Shown here one piece after another: positions 51,917 through 61,298 of a stretch of 64,000 nucleotides of DNA. A model generated the notes under the pieces. The model was not told the DNA's origin. It was given only the letters and a program-made list of their open reading frames with translations, and did no database searches. Position 1 is the stretch's first letter; the number at the start of each line of letters is the position of its first letter. The position numbers were made by a program, and so were the translations under genes. The stretch is taken from contig SVGC01000012.1 of NCBI GenBank assembly GCA_015056495.1, forward strand, positions 46,519 through 110,518. The letters run 5' to 3'. Origin of the DNA: Butyrivibrio sp. GTDB lineage: Bacteria > Bacillota > Clostridia > Lachnospirales > Lachnospiraceae.

Positions 51917-52858
51917 ATGGAAAGCAACATAGCGCAGGTAATTGATATTACAAACGAAAGGGCAAGTTATGATAATAGTATTAAAGAGATTTTAGCTGAC
52001 AAGCAGATTTTGGCAAGGATTCTGAAGTATTCATTGCAGGAATTTAAAGAAATTGACATAGATACTATCATTTCCAACATTGACGAGCCTGAGATTTCAA
52101 AAATACGAGTTGACCCCGGGTATTCAAATACTGAGAAGATAAAAAAAGAATCTGAAGAAGATAATGTTCTTGGAGAAGGAAAAATTTTTTACGATATCAG
52201 ATTCTCGGTATATCATGGAGATAGTCTCATAAAAGTGCTTATCAATATTGAGGCTCAGCGCAGCACTAGTCCTTCAAAGCTTGGATATCAAATAGATAAT
52301 AGGATAATTTATTACATAAGTCGCATGATTTCCGCGCAAAAGGAAGTAGAATTTTTAAAATCCGATTATGATAACTTGAAGTCAGTGCGGAGCATATGGA
52401 TATGTATGGATGCCGGAGATGATGAAGACTCTATAAACCGAATAAGATTAAAAGAAGAAACAATATTTGGCAAGGATATCAAACTAAATAACCTTGACAA
52501 AGTACAAGGTGTTATAATAAGACTAAGAAAAAAAGATAATTTAGAGCAATCAAAGAATTATCTGGTTGCCATGTTAGAAGAACTGTTAAGAAAAGAATCT
52601 GCAGAGATAAAGAAAAAGAATCTTTCAGAAAACTATGGTATCAAAATGAGTAGCGCTACTGAAAGGAAGGTAAATGAAATGTGCAATTTGAGTGAAGTTC
52701 TTGTGGAGAAGGGAATAGAGCAAGGAATAGAAAAAGGTAAGATAACTGCAAGATATGAAGACGGACTATCTATAGAGGATATAGCGGAGAGAACCAAGGT
52801 CAGTGTAGAAATCGTTAAGTCAGTGTTAATAGAAGAAGGCTTGCTTAAAGAGAACTAA
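51917..52858 (+). CDS. PD-(D/E)XK nuclease family transposase (Rpn-like)
   Basis: 313 residues. The core has FYDIRFSVYHGDSLIKVLIN, with I-N-I-E-A-Q near 114 corresponding to the D...E-x-Q/K nuclease site, then RIIYYISRMISAQKE. The family contains recombination-promoting nucleases. The final region reads GKITARYEDGLSIEDIAER and continues as an HTH-like tail, shared with the protein at 34897. No terminal repeats or target duplication were found, so it is not called an insertion sequence. It appears intact. Confidence 0.75.
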   Translation: MESNIAQVIDITNERASYDNSIKEILADKQILARILKYSLQEFKEIDIDTIISNIDEPEISKIRVDPGYSNTEKIKKESEEDNVLGEGKIFYDIRFSVYHGDSLIKVLINIEAQRSTSPSKLGYQIDNRIIYYISRMISAQKEVEFLKSDYDNLKSVRSIWICMDAGDDEDSINRIRLKEETIFGKDIKLNNLDKVQGVIIRLRKKDNLEQSKNYLVAMLEELLRKESAEIKKKNLSENYGIKMSSATERKVNEMCNLSEVLVEKGIEQGIEKGKITARYEDGLSIEDIAERTKVSVEIVKSVLIEEGLLKEN

Positions 52859-53094
52859 GTGCAGGGGGGATTCAAATCCGGCAAAAATCATAGCCTTATG
52901 CTGAATTGAAATTATAAATTTCAGCTGTATAAAATACTGCAAGATATGACAGATATATAATTGCACTATATGCTATGATGGATATCAAAACTCACACAAT
53001 TCAGCTTACAATTGCTACCATTATTATCATAAGCAACAATAATGTTTGATAAAAAGGAAGAAAGTTGCTGCACTAAATTAGCAGAAACTTGAGA

Positions 53095-53682
53095 ATGGTA
53101 AAAATGGCGAAGCGAAAGAATTGGTACTCCAAAGAATTAGCTGAGAAGGAACGCAGAAGAAAGGAAAGAGAACAGATCGATGCTGAAAATGCAAAATCAT
53201 CTCTTGCAGCATATCTTAGACTTTTGCGGGAAAAGCAGGGATTAACTCAGTCTGAAGTTGCTGATAAACTTGATATGCAGAGAAATACCTATTCTCACTA
53301 TGAAACTGGAAGAAACAAACCTTCTGTTGAACAGCTATATTATCTGTCCAAGATTTTTGATACCGATATTGAAAAACTGGTTAATGTATATGTTTACCGT
53401 AATGATGAAAATCTGGATCTGATAAAACTTCTTAATGAAGAAGAGAAAATAGATCTGAATACAATAGAAGATTTTAAGAAAGTGTTTGACTCCCTTACCA
53501 ATGATAATAAGGCATACAGAGAGTTCCTTGAACATATGCAGGTAAAAGGGATCAGCAAAAAAGACGGTGTAAATATAGATGAGGAAGAGATGATCTTTTA
53601 CTATGAGCACTGCACTGATATAGAGAAAATGATGATCAAATCTCTATTGCAGCGAATTTACATCAGCTCCAGATATATGTAA
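53095..53682 (+). CDS. XRE-family helix-turn-helix regulator
   Basis: 195 residues from ATG 53095; TTG 53089 and ATG 53104 are alternatives without a strong ribosome site. The N-terminus is basic (AKRKNWYSKELAEKERRRK). The HTH is LRLLREKQGLTQSEVADKL, with TYSHYETGRNKPSVEQL, at about 42-85. The acidic C-terminal half has a helical region ending MIKSLLQRIYISSRYM. It lies alone at the edge of the island and its targets are unknown. Confidence 0.82.
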   Translation: MVKMAKRKNWYSKELAEKERRRKEREQIDAENAKSSLAAYLRLLREKQGLTQSEVADKLDMQRNTYSHYETGRNKPSVEQLYYLSKIFDTDIEKLVNVYVYRNDENLDLIKLLNEEEKIDLNTIEDFKKVFDSLTNDNKAYREFLEHMQVKGISKKDGVNIDEEEMIFYYEHCTDIEKMMIKSLLQRIYISSRYM

Positions 53683-53757
53683 ATGAGTCACCGGGGACGT
53701 ATCAATTTGACTCATTGCATGCAATGAGTCACTGGGGACGTATCAAATTGACTCATT
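53682..53757. repeat. Two direct copies of a 35-bp palindromic repeat
   Basis: Unit 1 is 53682-53716 and unit 2 is 53723-53757, separated by GCATGC. Each starts AATGAGTCAC, contains GGGGACGTATCAA and ends TTGACTCATT, so its ends are inverted repeats. They differ at 2 of 35 positions. Related units in inverted order are at 62149-62224. They look like REP-type elements. Confidence 0.88.
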
Positions 53758-53782
53758 CTAAAATATTAATATAAGAAAAAAG

Positions 53783-53833
53783 AGCCATTAGCTATAGATG
53801 ATATATTCGCCTCATATAGCTACTGGCTTTTTT
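53783..53833. terminator. Bidirectional terminator between the XRE gene and yigZ
   Basis: AGCCATTAGCTATA pairs with TATAGCTACTGGCT (one mismatch) around an 18-base loop. It is flanked by A run 5' and T run 3', so it can serve both converging genes. Confidence 0.82.
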
Positions 53834-53927
53834 ACAGTAAAAGACCGGCAAGGGGATGTATGCATACCATACAAGCTCATTTGCGGGTCGAGAGGACATG
53901 GAGTACGAAGTGCGTGATATTCGCTTA

Positions 53928-54572
53928 TTAGATCCAATTGGATTTAAGCGGATAATAACCTTCATCACCTTTAGTGATCCTGATCTGACCGTTAGTTTTT
54001 TGAGTCAGGTCATCCATGACTTTTTCAACCCTGTCAGAGGGGACGATCACTTTTATATCAACGGATTCTCCGTAAGCTTCATTTTCTACAAATATTTCTT
54101 CCTGCCTTAAATAGTACTGAACATTATTGATCATGTCGTATCCAAGGCCTAGGGCAAGTGGAAGCGCTTTTTGCATCAGAGCGATTTCAGCATTGGCGAT
54201 ACCCTCCTGCGCAGCTTGGGTATAAGCTCGTACAAGTCCGCCTGTACCAAGGAGTACACCGCCAAAATATCTTGTAACGACGATCAGAACATTAGTCAGC
54301 CCGGCTCCGGTGATCACCTCCAATATAGGCTTGCCTGCTGTTCCGGATGGTTCTCCGTTATCGCTGCATCTTGTGATCTCGCTTTTTTCTCCTATTACAA
54401 AAGCATAGCAGTTATGCCTTGCGTCCCAGTACTGTTTTGATATTCTTGCAATCTCAGCTTCAGCTTCGCCGGTGTCAGCTACCGGGATCACATTAGCTAT
54501 AAAACGAGACTTTTTCTCAACTATTTCGCCGCTTGCAGGCGCCTTTACTACTTTATAACCATTACTATCCAT
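53928..54572 (-). CDS. yigZ: YigZ/IMPACT family protein
   Basis: 214 residues from ATG at 54572, read leftward, with GAGGAA five bases upstream; the longer TTG start is rejected. KKSRFIANVIPV near 20 and DNGEPSGTAGKPILEVI near 70-86 are the family signature, followed by RYFGGVLLGTGGLVRAY. The C-terminal DUF1949-like part ends with NGQIRITKGDEGYY. The family is widely conserved; IMPACT relatives act on translation control. The exact bacterial role is not settled. The gene converges on the XRE gene. Confidence 0.93.
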   Translation of the reverse strand: MDSNGYKVVKAPASGEIVEKKSRFIANVIPVADTGEAEAEIARISKQYWDARHNCYAFVIGEKSEITRCSDNGEPSGTAGKPILEVITGAGLTNVLIVVTRYFGGVLLGTGGLVRAYTQAAQEGIANAEIALMQKALPLALGLGYDMINNVQYYLRQEEIFVENEAYGESVDIKVIVPSDRVEKVMDDLTQKTNGQIRITKGDEGYYPLKSNWI

Positions 54573-54676
54573 ACATTTCCTCAACTATATCTAATTCAAA
54601 GTGCCGGTATTCAAATGTTTCAAAATTGTTGCAGAACTTAAGAATTACTGAATTTCTTTTTTTTCATACCTATATT

Positions 54677-54685
54677 TGTTATAAT
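54677..54685 (+). promoter_or_regulatory. Extended -10 promoter of the PBP1A gene
   Basis: TGTTATAAT (54677-54685) is an extended -10 with no good -35 box. It lies about 80 bases before ATG 54764. Confidence 0.5.
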
Positions 54686-54763
54686 AAATCTTATGTAAAA
54701 ATGCTACCAGCATTTTTATGGATATTTTTTGAATTAGTGAAAATTGAAAATGGAGAAATTTAT

Positions 54764-57505
54764 ATGAATTATGGAAGAAAAGGGATCCGCAAACAGATGC
54801 GAACTCTTAATTCCGGTTCGGGCAAATGGGGACGAAAGCTTAGTCTGACTGTGCTTAATATTCTTCTTTTGCTGGTGCTGGCAATTACCATTATTGGTGC
54901 AAGTGCTGGTATTGGTGTGTTTAAGGGTATTATTGCTACAGCACCTGATATCAGTAATATTGATGTCACTCCTACCGGATTTTCAACCTTTGTCTATGAT
55001 ACAGAGGGCAATCAGATTGCAAAACTCGTGTCTACAGACTCTAACCGTATTCCTGTAACAATGGATATGATTCCGGAGAATCTGTGCAATGCCTTTATTG
55101 CAATTGAGGATGAGAGATTTAGAGAACATAACGGCATAGATATTCAAGGTATTATCCGTGCTGCCTATGTTGGCCTTAGTACCGGAGACTTTTCAGAAGG
55201 TGCAAGTACTATTACTCAGCAGCTCTTGAAAAATAATGTATTCTCAAGCTGGACTTCAGAAAGTACATTCCTTGATTCTTTAAAACGTAAGATTCAGGAG
55301 CAGTATCTTGCTATCGAGCTTGAAAAGACGATGTCTAAAGATGACATATTGCTTAATTATATGAACACTATCAACCTTGGCGCTAATACGCTTGGTGTTC
55401 AGGCAGCATCACTTAGATATTTCAATAAATCAGTCAGCGAACTGACATTGTCAGAGTGTGCTGTTATTGCAGGTATTACACAGAATCCTAGTAGATTCAA
55501 TCCTATAACACATCCTGAAAATAATGCTCAGAGAAGAGAAAAAGTATTAAATAATATGCTCGATCAGGGATATATTACTCAGATCGAGTATGATCAGGCA
55601 ATGGCTGATGATGTATATTCAAGGATACAGGTTGTTGACGAAGAGACTGGTGATGAAGCTGTTAACTCATATTTTGTTGACGCTCTTACTAATGAAGTTC
55701 TTGAAGACCTTATCGATGCAGGATATACAGAGACTCAGGCATACACACTGTTATATAGTGGCGGCTTGAAGATTTATTCAACACAGGATCCTGAAATACA
55801 GGCTATCTGTGATGAAATATTCCAGGATGAAAGCAACTTCCCTGAGGGAACAAAATGGCTTCTTGATTATGCTCTTACTATTAAGTCTGCAGATGGTACG
55901 ACAACTAACTATAGTGATGAGATGATGGAGACATATTTCAAAGAGACTAATGCTAACTTCTCATTACTGTTCTCAAGTAAAGAAGATGCAGAAGCAGCAA
56001 TAGAGCAGTATAAATCAGAGATAATGGTTGATGGTGATGAGGTATTGGGTGAGACTTCAACACTTACAGCTCAGCCTCAGGTATCTCTTACTGTGGAAGA
56101 CCAGTCAACTGGATATATTGTTGCCATGGAAGGTGGACGTGGTGAGAAGACTGCCAGCCGTACTCTTAACAGAGCAACAGACACATATCGTCAGCCTGGT
56201 TCTACATTTAAGGTATTGTCAACATATGCACCTGCTCTTGATAGCGCAGGCATGACGCTGGCTACTGTGCTTAATGATGCTCCGTTTACATATCCTGACG
56301 GAACTCTTGTCAGAAACTGGTATGGTGAATCCTATAGAGGACTTACAACAATAAGGACTGCTATTAAAGATTCCATGAACATCATTGCGGTTAAGACTTT
56401 GACACTTATTACACCTCAGCTTGGATTTAGTTATCTTCAGAACTTTGGATTTACAACTCTTGTTGAGAGTGAAGAGATAAACGGCAAGATCTATTCAGAT
56501 ATCCAGACATCAACAGCTCTGGGTGGTCTGACAAAAGGTGTTAAGAACTACGAGCTGAATGCAGCTTATGCAACAATTGCTAATGGCGGTGTATACATTA
56601 CTCCTAAGCTCTATACTAAGGTTGTTGACCATGATGGAAATACTATCCTTGATAATACAGCTATTGAGTCCAAGAGAGTATTAAAGGAAACAACTGCATA
56701 CCTCTTAACAAGCGCAATGGAATCAGTTGTTACAAGCGGTACAGGTACATCAGTCAACTTTGGTACAACAGCAATTGCTGGTAAAACAGGTACTACATCA
56801 GATTACAACGACGTTTGGTTTGCAGGATATACAACATATTACACAGCTACAACATGGGCTGGATATGATAATAATGCAAAATTATCCGGATCTGATCAGA
56901 AGAATCTAGCAAAGACATTGTGGCGTAAGGTTATGGAGCGTATTCATGAAAATCTTGAATCTACAAGCTTTACAGTTCCTAGCGGTATTGTAACGGCTAC
57001 AGTTTGCGCTAAGTCCGGTAAGCTCCCTGTTGCGGGATTGTGTGACAATGATCTTGTTACAGAATATTTCGAATCAGGAACTGTTCCTACCGAGACATGT
57101 GACGTACACTATGCTGGAACATTATGTGCTTATGATCAGTTACCTGCATCAGATACATGTCCGTTTAAAGTAAGTGGTGTATTTGAATTGATCCCTGCTG
57201 AGCCTGAGGCATTGCAGCCATATTCGCCAGATACAGGAAATACTAATTCGATGTACACAACTACTACAGATGAATTAGGTAATACAGTTACTGTTCTGAA
57301 CACCTGTCATCACAACGCAGAGTTCTTCTTGCAAGAGAATTATGCAGATATTCTTGCTCAGGAGCAGGCCGCAATGGCAGCTGCAGGAACAGCAGTTACT
57401 ACTGATGCTCAGGATGCGGCATCAGAAGCAGCCCTTACTGAAGCAGAACAGGCAGCTCAACAGCAGCAGACTGAACAATCTACAGGTGATGGAACAGGAC
57501 AGTAA
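54764..57505 (+). CDS. ponA: Class A penicillin-binding protein (PBP1A type)
   Basis: 913 residues from ATG 54764, with TGGAGAAA upstream; the longer frame from 54533 is rejected. It has a cytoplasmic basic N-terminus and a membrane anchor near 27-50. The GT51 transglycosylase has EDERFREHNGIDIQG near 114 and GASTITQQLLKN near 145. The transpeptidase has the active Ser in RQPGSTFK near 475, S-M-N near 536 and KTGTT near 672. The C-terminal tail (about 850-913) is Ala/Gln/Glu rich and low complexity. The enzyme polymerises and cross-links peptidoglycan outside the membrane. It is a single gene followed by a hairpin. Confidence 0.95.
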   Translation: MNYGRKGIRKQMRTLNSGSGKWGRKLSLTVLNILLLLVLAITIIGASAGIGVFKGIIATAPDISNIDVTPTGFSTFVYDTEGNQIAKLVSTDSNRIPVTMDMIPENLCNAFIAIEDERFREHNGIDIQGIIRAAYVGLSTGDFSEGASTITQQLLKNNVFSSWTSESTFLDSLKRKIQEQYLAIELEKTMSKDDILLNYMNTINLGANTLGVQAASLRYFNKSVSELTLSECAVIAGITQNPSRFNPITHPENNAQRREKVLNNMLDQGYITQIEYDQAMADDVYSRIQVVDEETGDEAVNSYFVDALTNEVLEDLIDAGYTETQAYTLLYSGGLKIYSTQDPEIQAICDEIFQDESNFPEGTKWLLDYALTIKSADGTTTNYSDEMMETYFKETNANFSLLFSSKEDAEAAIEQYKSEIMVDGDEVLGETSTLTAQPQVSLTVEDQSTGYIVAMEGGRGEKTASRTLNRATDTYRQPGSTFKVLSTYAPALDSAGMTLATVLNDAPFTYPDGTLVRNWYGESYRGLTTIRTAIKDSMNIIAVKTLTLITPQLGFSYLQNFGFTTLVESEEINGKIYSDIQTSTALGGLTKGVKNYELNAAYATIANGGVYITPKLYTKVVDHDGNTILDNTAIESKRVLKETTAYLLTSAMESVVTSGTGTSVNFGTTAIAGKTGTTSDYNDVWFAGYTTYYTATTWAGYDNNAKLSGSDQKNLAKTLWRKVMERIHENLESTSFTVPSGIVTATVCAKSGKLPVAGLCDNDLVTEYFESGTVPTETCDVHYAGTLCAYDQLPASDTCPFKVSGVFELIPAEPEALQPYSPDTGNTNSMYTTTTDELGNTVTVLNTCHHNAEFFLQENYADILAQEQAAMAAAGTAVTTDAQDAASEAALTEAEQAAQQQQTEQSTGDGTGQ

Positions 57506-57565
57506 AAAGGCTAGTTAATGAGCAGCAAATGCTGATTGACAAAGGTAAACACCTTTGATAGAATT

Positions 57566-57594
57566 AAATGCGTGCCTTGTATGGCACGCATTTA
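57566..57594 (+). terminator. Hairpin after the PBP gene
   Basis: AAATGCGTGCC (57566-57576), loop TTGTAT, GGCACGCATTT (57583-57593), just before the tRNA. The T run is short. A second small hairpin, AAAGGT-AAAC-ACCTTT, is at 57541-57556. Confidence 0.65.
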
Positions 57595-57597
57595 TAT

Positions 57598-57670
57598 GCT
57601 GTTGTAGCACAGTCGGTAGTGCGTCGCATTGGTAGTGCGGAGGTCACGGGTTCGATTCCCGTCAGCAGCT
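57598..57670 (+). tRNA. tRNA-Thr (GGT anticodon)
   Basis: 73 bases. The acceptor stem is GCTGTTG/CAGCAGC with one G-U pair, and the D arm is GCAC..GTGC. The anticodon arm TCGCA/TGCGG has loop TTGGTAG, so the anticodon is GGT. The T arm ACGGG-TTCGATT-CCCGT is standard. The discriminator is T and CCA is not encoded. It decodes ACC/ACU. Confidence 0.88.
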
Positions 57671-57678
57671 TAGATGTT

Positions 57679-57710
57679 AACTCCCAGGATTTTATCTTGG
57701 GAGTTTTTTT
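57679..57710 (+). terminator. Terminator after tRNA-Thr
   Basis: AACTCCCA (57679-57686) pairs with TGGGAGTT (57698-57705), then T residues. Confidence 0.88.
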
Positions 57711-57850
57711 ATTCAATAGGAAATTCCTTTGGATTTCCTATTGAATAAAAAGCGCTCCGCTAAGGATGCGCACTCGCGCGATAGGAATATGTTGCATAAA
57801 TTAGGCCGCGCTCGGCGCGAGAATGTCGCAAGCGACATTCTTTTTATAGA
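57709..57850. repeat. Palindrome plus GC-rich repeat-like element
   Basis: A 16-bp inverted repeat (57709-57724 with 57733-57748, TTATTCAATAGGAAAT) is followed by GC-rich sequence with CGCTCCGC, CGCACTCGCGCG and GGCCGCGCTCGGCGCG. It ends in a hairpin, AGAATGTCGC/GCGACATTCT, with T run. Its base composition is unlike the neighbouring DNA. It contains no gene and may be a dispersed repetitive element or a second terminator. Confidence 0.7.
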
Positions 57851-57854
57851 AAAT

Positions 57855-57898
57855 AAAACTGCCACTGATCAGAAATAAATCTGACTAGTGGCAGTTTT
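57855..57898. terminator. Terminator of typA (bidirectional)
   Basis: AAAACTGCCACT (57855-57866) and AGTGGCAGTTTT (57887-57898) form the stem, with extra inner pairing. T runs occur on both strands. It lies 45 bases past the typA stop. Confidence 0.88.
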
Positions 57899-57942
57899 TA
57901 TATAAGTAATAATTTTTAATAATTTTTTATCTGATTCAAGTA

Positions 57943-59778
57943 TTACTGATTCTTCTTGAAGCCAGCTCTCTTACGAAGAGTAGGATCAAGAATTCTCTTA
58001 CGGATACGAAGAGTAGTAGGTGTAACCTCAAGAAGCTCATCTGTATCGATAAAGTCGATTGCCTGCTCAAGAGACATAACCTTAGGTGGTACAAGACGAA
58101 GAGCTTCATCAGATGAAGAAGTTCTTGTATTTGTAAGGTGCTTTGTCTTACATACATTTACTTCGATATCTTCACTCTTACCTGACATACCGATTACCAT
58201 TCCGGAGTAAACCTTGGCACCAGGACCGATGAAGAGCTGTCCACGCTCCTGAGCATTGAACAGACCGTAAGTAACAGCTTCACCAGTCTCAAATGCAATA
58301 AGAGAACCAGTCTTACGATAAGCAATATCTCCCTTGTATGGAGCATATCCATCGAAAATAGTATTCATGATACCATTTCCCTTAGTATCTGTCATGAAGT
58401 CTCCTCTATAACCGATAAGACCTCTTGAAGGGATCAGGAACTCAATACGTGTATATCCGCCGTTAGCTGTTCCCATATTTACGAGCTCACCCTTACGCTG
58501 GCTGAGCTTCTGGATAACTGCACCAGAAAATTCATCAGGAACATCGATGTAGCATCTTTCCATAGGCTCAAGCTTTTTGCCGTTTTCATCAGTCTTGTAG
58601 ATAACCTCTGCCTTACTTACAGCAAACTCGAAACCTTCACGACGCATAGTTTCAATAAGAACTGAAAGGTGAAGCTCACCACGTCCTGAAACCTTAAATA
58701 CATCAGTAGACTCTGTATCTTCAACACGAAGAGAAACATCTGTATTTAACTCTTTATATAATCTGTCACGGATGTGACGGCTTGTTACAAACTTACCTTC
58801 CTGACCAGCAAGAGGAGAGTCGTTAACGATGAAGTTCATAGAAATAGTAGGCTCTGAGATCTTCTGGAAAGGAATAGCTACCTGAGAATCTACTGAGCAA
58901 AGAGTATCACCAATCTTTATATCTTCAATACCTGATATAGCAACGATTGAACCAATACCAGCTTCCTGAACTTCTACTTTTCCAAGACCATCATACTCAT
59001 AAAGTTTGCTGATCTTAGTCTTGATTCTTCTCTCAGGCTCATGGTGGTTAACAATAACAACTTCCTGGTTAACACTTACCTTACCGTTATCTACCTTACC
59101 GCAACCGATACGACCAACGTATTCACTATAGTCAATTGTGCTGATAAGAACCTGTGTAGCAGCATCTGGATCACCAACTGGAGCTGGGATATAGTTGATA
59201 ATAGTATCAAGAAGAGGCTTCATATCAACGCCTGCTTCATCAAGACTCAGTGAAGATGTACCTGCTTTTGCAGATGCAAATACAAATGGGCAGTCAAGCT
59301 GATTATCATCAGCACCAAGATCCATAAGAAGTTCAAGTACTTCATCAATAACTTCATTTGGTCTAGCCTCTGGACGGTCAATCTTGTTGATACATACGAT
59401 AACTGGAAGCTTTAATTCCATTGCCTTACCAAGAACGAACTTAGTCTGTGGCATAGGACCTTCAAATGCATCTACTACAAGGATAACGCCGTTAACCATC
59501 TTAAGAACACGCTCAACCTCACCACCGAAATCAGCATGTCCAGGTGTATCAATAATATTGATCTTAATGCCTTTATATTCAATAGCTGTATTCTTGGACA
59601 TGATTGTGATACCACGCTCACGTTCAAGATCGTTGGAATCCATGACACGCTCAACAACGTCCTGATTAGAACGGAAGATACCGCTCTGCTTCAGAAGACC
59701 ATCAACAAGAGTAGTCTTACCATGATCGACATGGGCTATGATTGCAACGTTTCTAACATCATTTCTAGTCTGTCTCAT
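57943..59778 (-). CDS. typA: GTP-binding protein TypA/BipA
   Basis: 611 residues from ATG at 59778 on the minus strand, with AAAGGAG seven bases upstream; the longer frame to 59802 is rejected. The translational GTPase domain has AHVDHGKTTLVDGLLKQSG, DTPGHADFGGEVERVL, NKIDRPEA and FASAKAG. Elongation-factor-like domains II, III and V and the BipA C-terminal domain follow, with LIPSRGLIGYRGDF near 415. It binds ribosomes and supports 50S assembly and growth under stress. It is full length, with its own promoter and terminator. Confidence 0.97.
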   Translation of the reverse strand: MRQTRNDVRNVAIIAHVDHGKTTLVDGLLKQSGIFRSNQDVVERVMDSNDLERERGITIMSKNTAIEYKGIKINIIDTPGHADFGGEVERVLKMVNGVILVVDAFEGPMPQTKFVLGKAMELKLPVIVCINKIDRPEARPNEVIDEVLELLMDLGADDNQLDCPFVFASAKAGTSSLSLDEAGVDMKPLLDTIINYIPAPVGDPDAATQVLISTIDYSEYVGRIGCGKVDNGKVSVNQEVVIVNHHEPERRIKTKISKLYEYDGLGKVEVQEAGIGSIVAISGIEDIKIGDTLCSVDSQVAIPFQKISEPTISMNFIVNDSPLAGQEGKFVTSRHIRDRLYKELNTDVSLRVEDTESTDVFKVSGRGELHLSVLIETMRREGFEFAVSKAEVIYKTDENGKKLEPMERCYIDVPDEFSGAVIQKLSQRKGELVNMGTANGGYTRIEFLIPSRGLIGYRGDFMTDTKGNGIMNTIFDGYAPYKGDIAYRKTGSLIAFETGEAVTYGLFNAQERGQLFIGPGAKVYSGMVIGMSGKSEDIEVNVCKTKHLTNTRTSSSDEALRLVPPKVMSLEQAIDFIDTDELLEVTPTTLRIRKRILDPTLRKRAGFKKNQ

Positions 59779-59844
59779 AATAACTCCTTTTAAAATACGC
59801 ATAACTGCGTAAGCTCAACTAACGCTCTAAATTCAAACTAAGTT

Positions 59845-59873
59845 AGTATAACACCACGAAAAAAAGACTGCAA
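59845..59873 (-). promoter_or_regulatory. Promoter of typA
   Basis: On the minus strand: TTGCAG (59873-59868), 17 bases, TATACT (59850-59845), about 70 bases before the start codon. Confidence 0.75.
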
Positions 59874-60004
59874 TAAATTTTTCCTTAAATAAGTAGAAAG
59901 AGAGTTTTTGTAATTCAAAACATGAACAAATGATAAAGTAAACAGTTATATTACTAAATTCTTTTTTCAGGATTCTAAAATGTGCATCAGCCCAAATAAG
60001 TATA

Positions 60005-60033
60005 TTGACACTTTAATGTGCTAGTGCTATGAT
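60005..60033 (+). promoter_or_regulatory. Promoter of the lysine riboswitch-dapAB unit
   Basis: TTGACA (60005-60010), 17 bases, TATGAT (60028-60033), close to consensus. Confidence 0.85.
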
Positions 60034-60057
60034 GTGTAAAAATAAATATAACTGATT

Positions 60058-60232
60058 ATGAGATAGAGGTTGCGTTGATTATCAGTAGCTATCAGGATGT
60101 GGCAGTGACAGATGATTGATAGTGAAAGGATGATACGCCGAAAGGTCTGTGAATACTGTGGTCATGGATTCTTGGGAATACAGTTAACAGCTGTATGACT
60201 GTCATCGTATCTGCGATGGGGCGCTATCCGAT
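60058..60232 (+). ncRNA. Lysine riboswitch (L box) aptamer
   Basis: The conserved blocks are in the right order. GATAGAGGTTGCG is at 60062-60074, close to the Bacillus lysC GATAGAGGTGCG. TGAAAGG with CGCCGAAAGG is near 60122-60145. GACTGTCATCG with CGATGGGGCGCTATC is near 60198-60228. P1 pairs GATAG (60062-60066) with CTATC (60224-60228). It senses lysine and switches off dapA transcription through the terminator that follows. Confidence 0.88.
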
Positions 60233-60252
60233 AAAGAGCATTGTGATTATTG

Positions 60253-60288
60253 GACCGTCTCAAAGTAAATAGGACGGTCTTTATTTTT
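60253..60288 (+). terminator. Riboswitch-controlled terminator
   Basis: GACCGTC (60253-60259) pairs with GACGGTC (60273-60279), followed by TTTATTTTT. It lies between the lysine aptamer and dapA. Confidence 0.87.
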
Positions 60289-60363
60289 GCAGTTTCAATA
60301 TAAAAGGAAAGTGCTATAATAATAAAGTCCTATATTCATAAAGAGATTAGGAAAGGGAAAAGA

Positions 60364-61251
60364 ATGGCTATTTTTAAAGGCGCTGGTGTTGCTATTGCTA
60401 CACCTTTTTATGAAAACGGAGAAGTAAATTACGACGAATTTGGAAGACTCATTGAATTCCAGATTGAAAATGGAACAGATGCTATCATCGTATGTGGAAC
60501 TACAGGCGAAGCAGCAACTATGTCTGAAAAAGAACATATGGATGTAGTTAAGTATTGTATAGATAAAGTTGCAAAAAGAATACCGGTAATTGCTGGAACA
60601 GGCTCTAATTGCACACAGACAGCTATTGAACTGTCTAAGATCGCTCAGGAGTATGGTGCAGATGGTATTCTCTCTGTTACTCCTTATTATAACAAGGCAA
60701 CTCAGAATGGTCTTATTGCACACTTTACAGCTATTGCTGAGGCTATTGATATACCTGTTATCCTCTATAATGTACCAGGCAGAACAGGTACTAATATTCA
60801 GCCAGAAACAGCAGTTAAACTGTGCAGAGACGTTAAAAATATTGTTGGTATCAAGGATGCTACAGGCAATCTTGCTCAGACAGCCAAGATGATGCAGCTT
60901 GCAGATGGATGTATCGATCTGTATTCAGGCGAGGATGGGCTTGTAGTACCTATCATGTCACTTGGTGGTATTGGTGTTATTTCAGTTTTATCTAACGTTG
61001 CTCCAAAGCAGACTCATGACATGTGCATGAAGGCTCTCGAAGGAGATTATGCTGCAGCACGTAAGATCCAGTTGGATGCACTTCCACTTGTAGATGCTCT
61101 TTTCTCAGAGGTTAATCCAATTCCTGTAAAAGCAGCACTTAAGATGATCGGTATAGAGGCTGGCCCACTCAGACTCCCACTTACAGAGATATCTGATGAG
61201 CATAGAGCTGTATTAAAGAAGGCTATGGCTGACTTTGGACTTATCAAGTAA
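60364..61251 (+). CDS. dapA: 4-hydroxy-tetrahydrodipicolinate synthase
   Basis: 295 residues. GTGVAIATPF-like start (GAGVAIATPFYENG), CGTTGEAATMSEKEH near 41-55, TPYYNKATQNGL near 105 and ILYNVPGRTG near 132 with the catalytic Tyr. GIKDATGNLAQ near 161 has the Schiff-base lysine. It condenses pyruvate and aspartate semialdehyde in lysine and diaminopimelate synthesis. The lysine riboswitch in front and dapB behind confirm the pathway. AGGAAAGGGAAAAG precedes ATG. Confidence 0.97.
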   Translation: MAIFKGAGVAIATPFYENGEVNYDEFGRLIEFQIENGTDAIIVCGTTGEAATMSEKEHMDVVKYCIDKVAKRIPVIAGTGSNCTQTAIELSKIAQEYGADGILSVTPYYNKATQNGLIAHFTAIAEAIDIPVILYNVPGRTGTNIQPETAVKLCRDVKNIVGIKDATGNLAQTAKMMQLADGCIDLYSGEDGLVVPIMSLGGIGVISVLSNVAPKQTHDMCMKALEGDYAAARKIQLDALPLVDALFSEVNPIPVKAALKMIGIEAGPLRLPLTEISDEHRAVLKKAMADFGLIK

Positions 61252-61298
61252 GATCATCATTTTCAGTCATTAATATAGATACAGGAGAGTTCAAGCAT

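Noticed and set aside
57541..57600. T-box leader before the tRNA-Thr region
   Set aside because: The T-box sequence and specifier stem are absent; only simple hairpins are seen.
59384..59793. Plus-strand ORFs opposite typA
   Set aside because: They are mirror frames of a strongly conserved gene.
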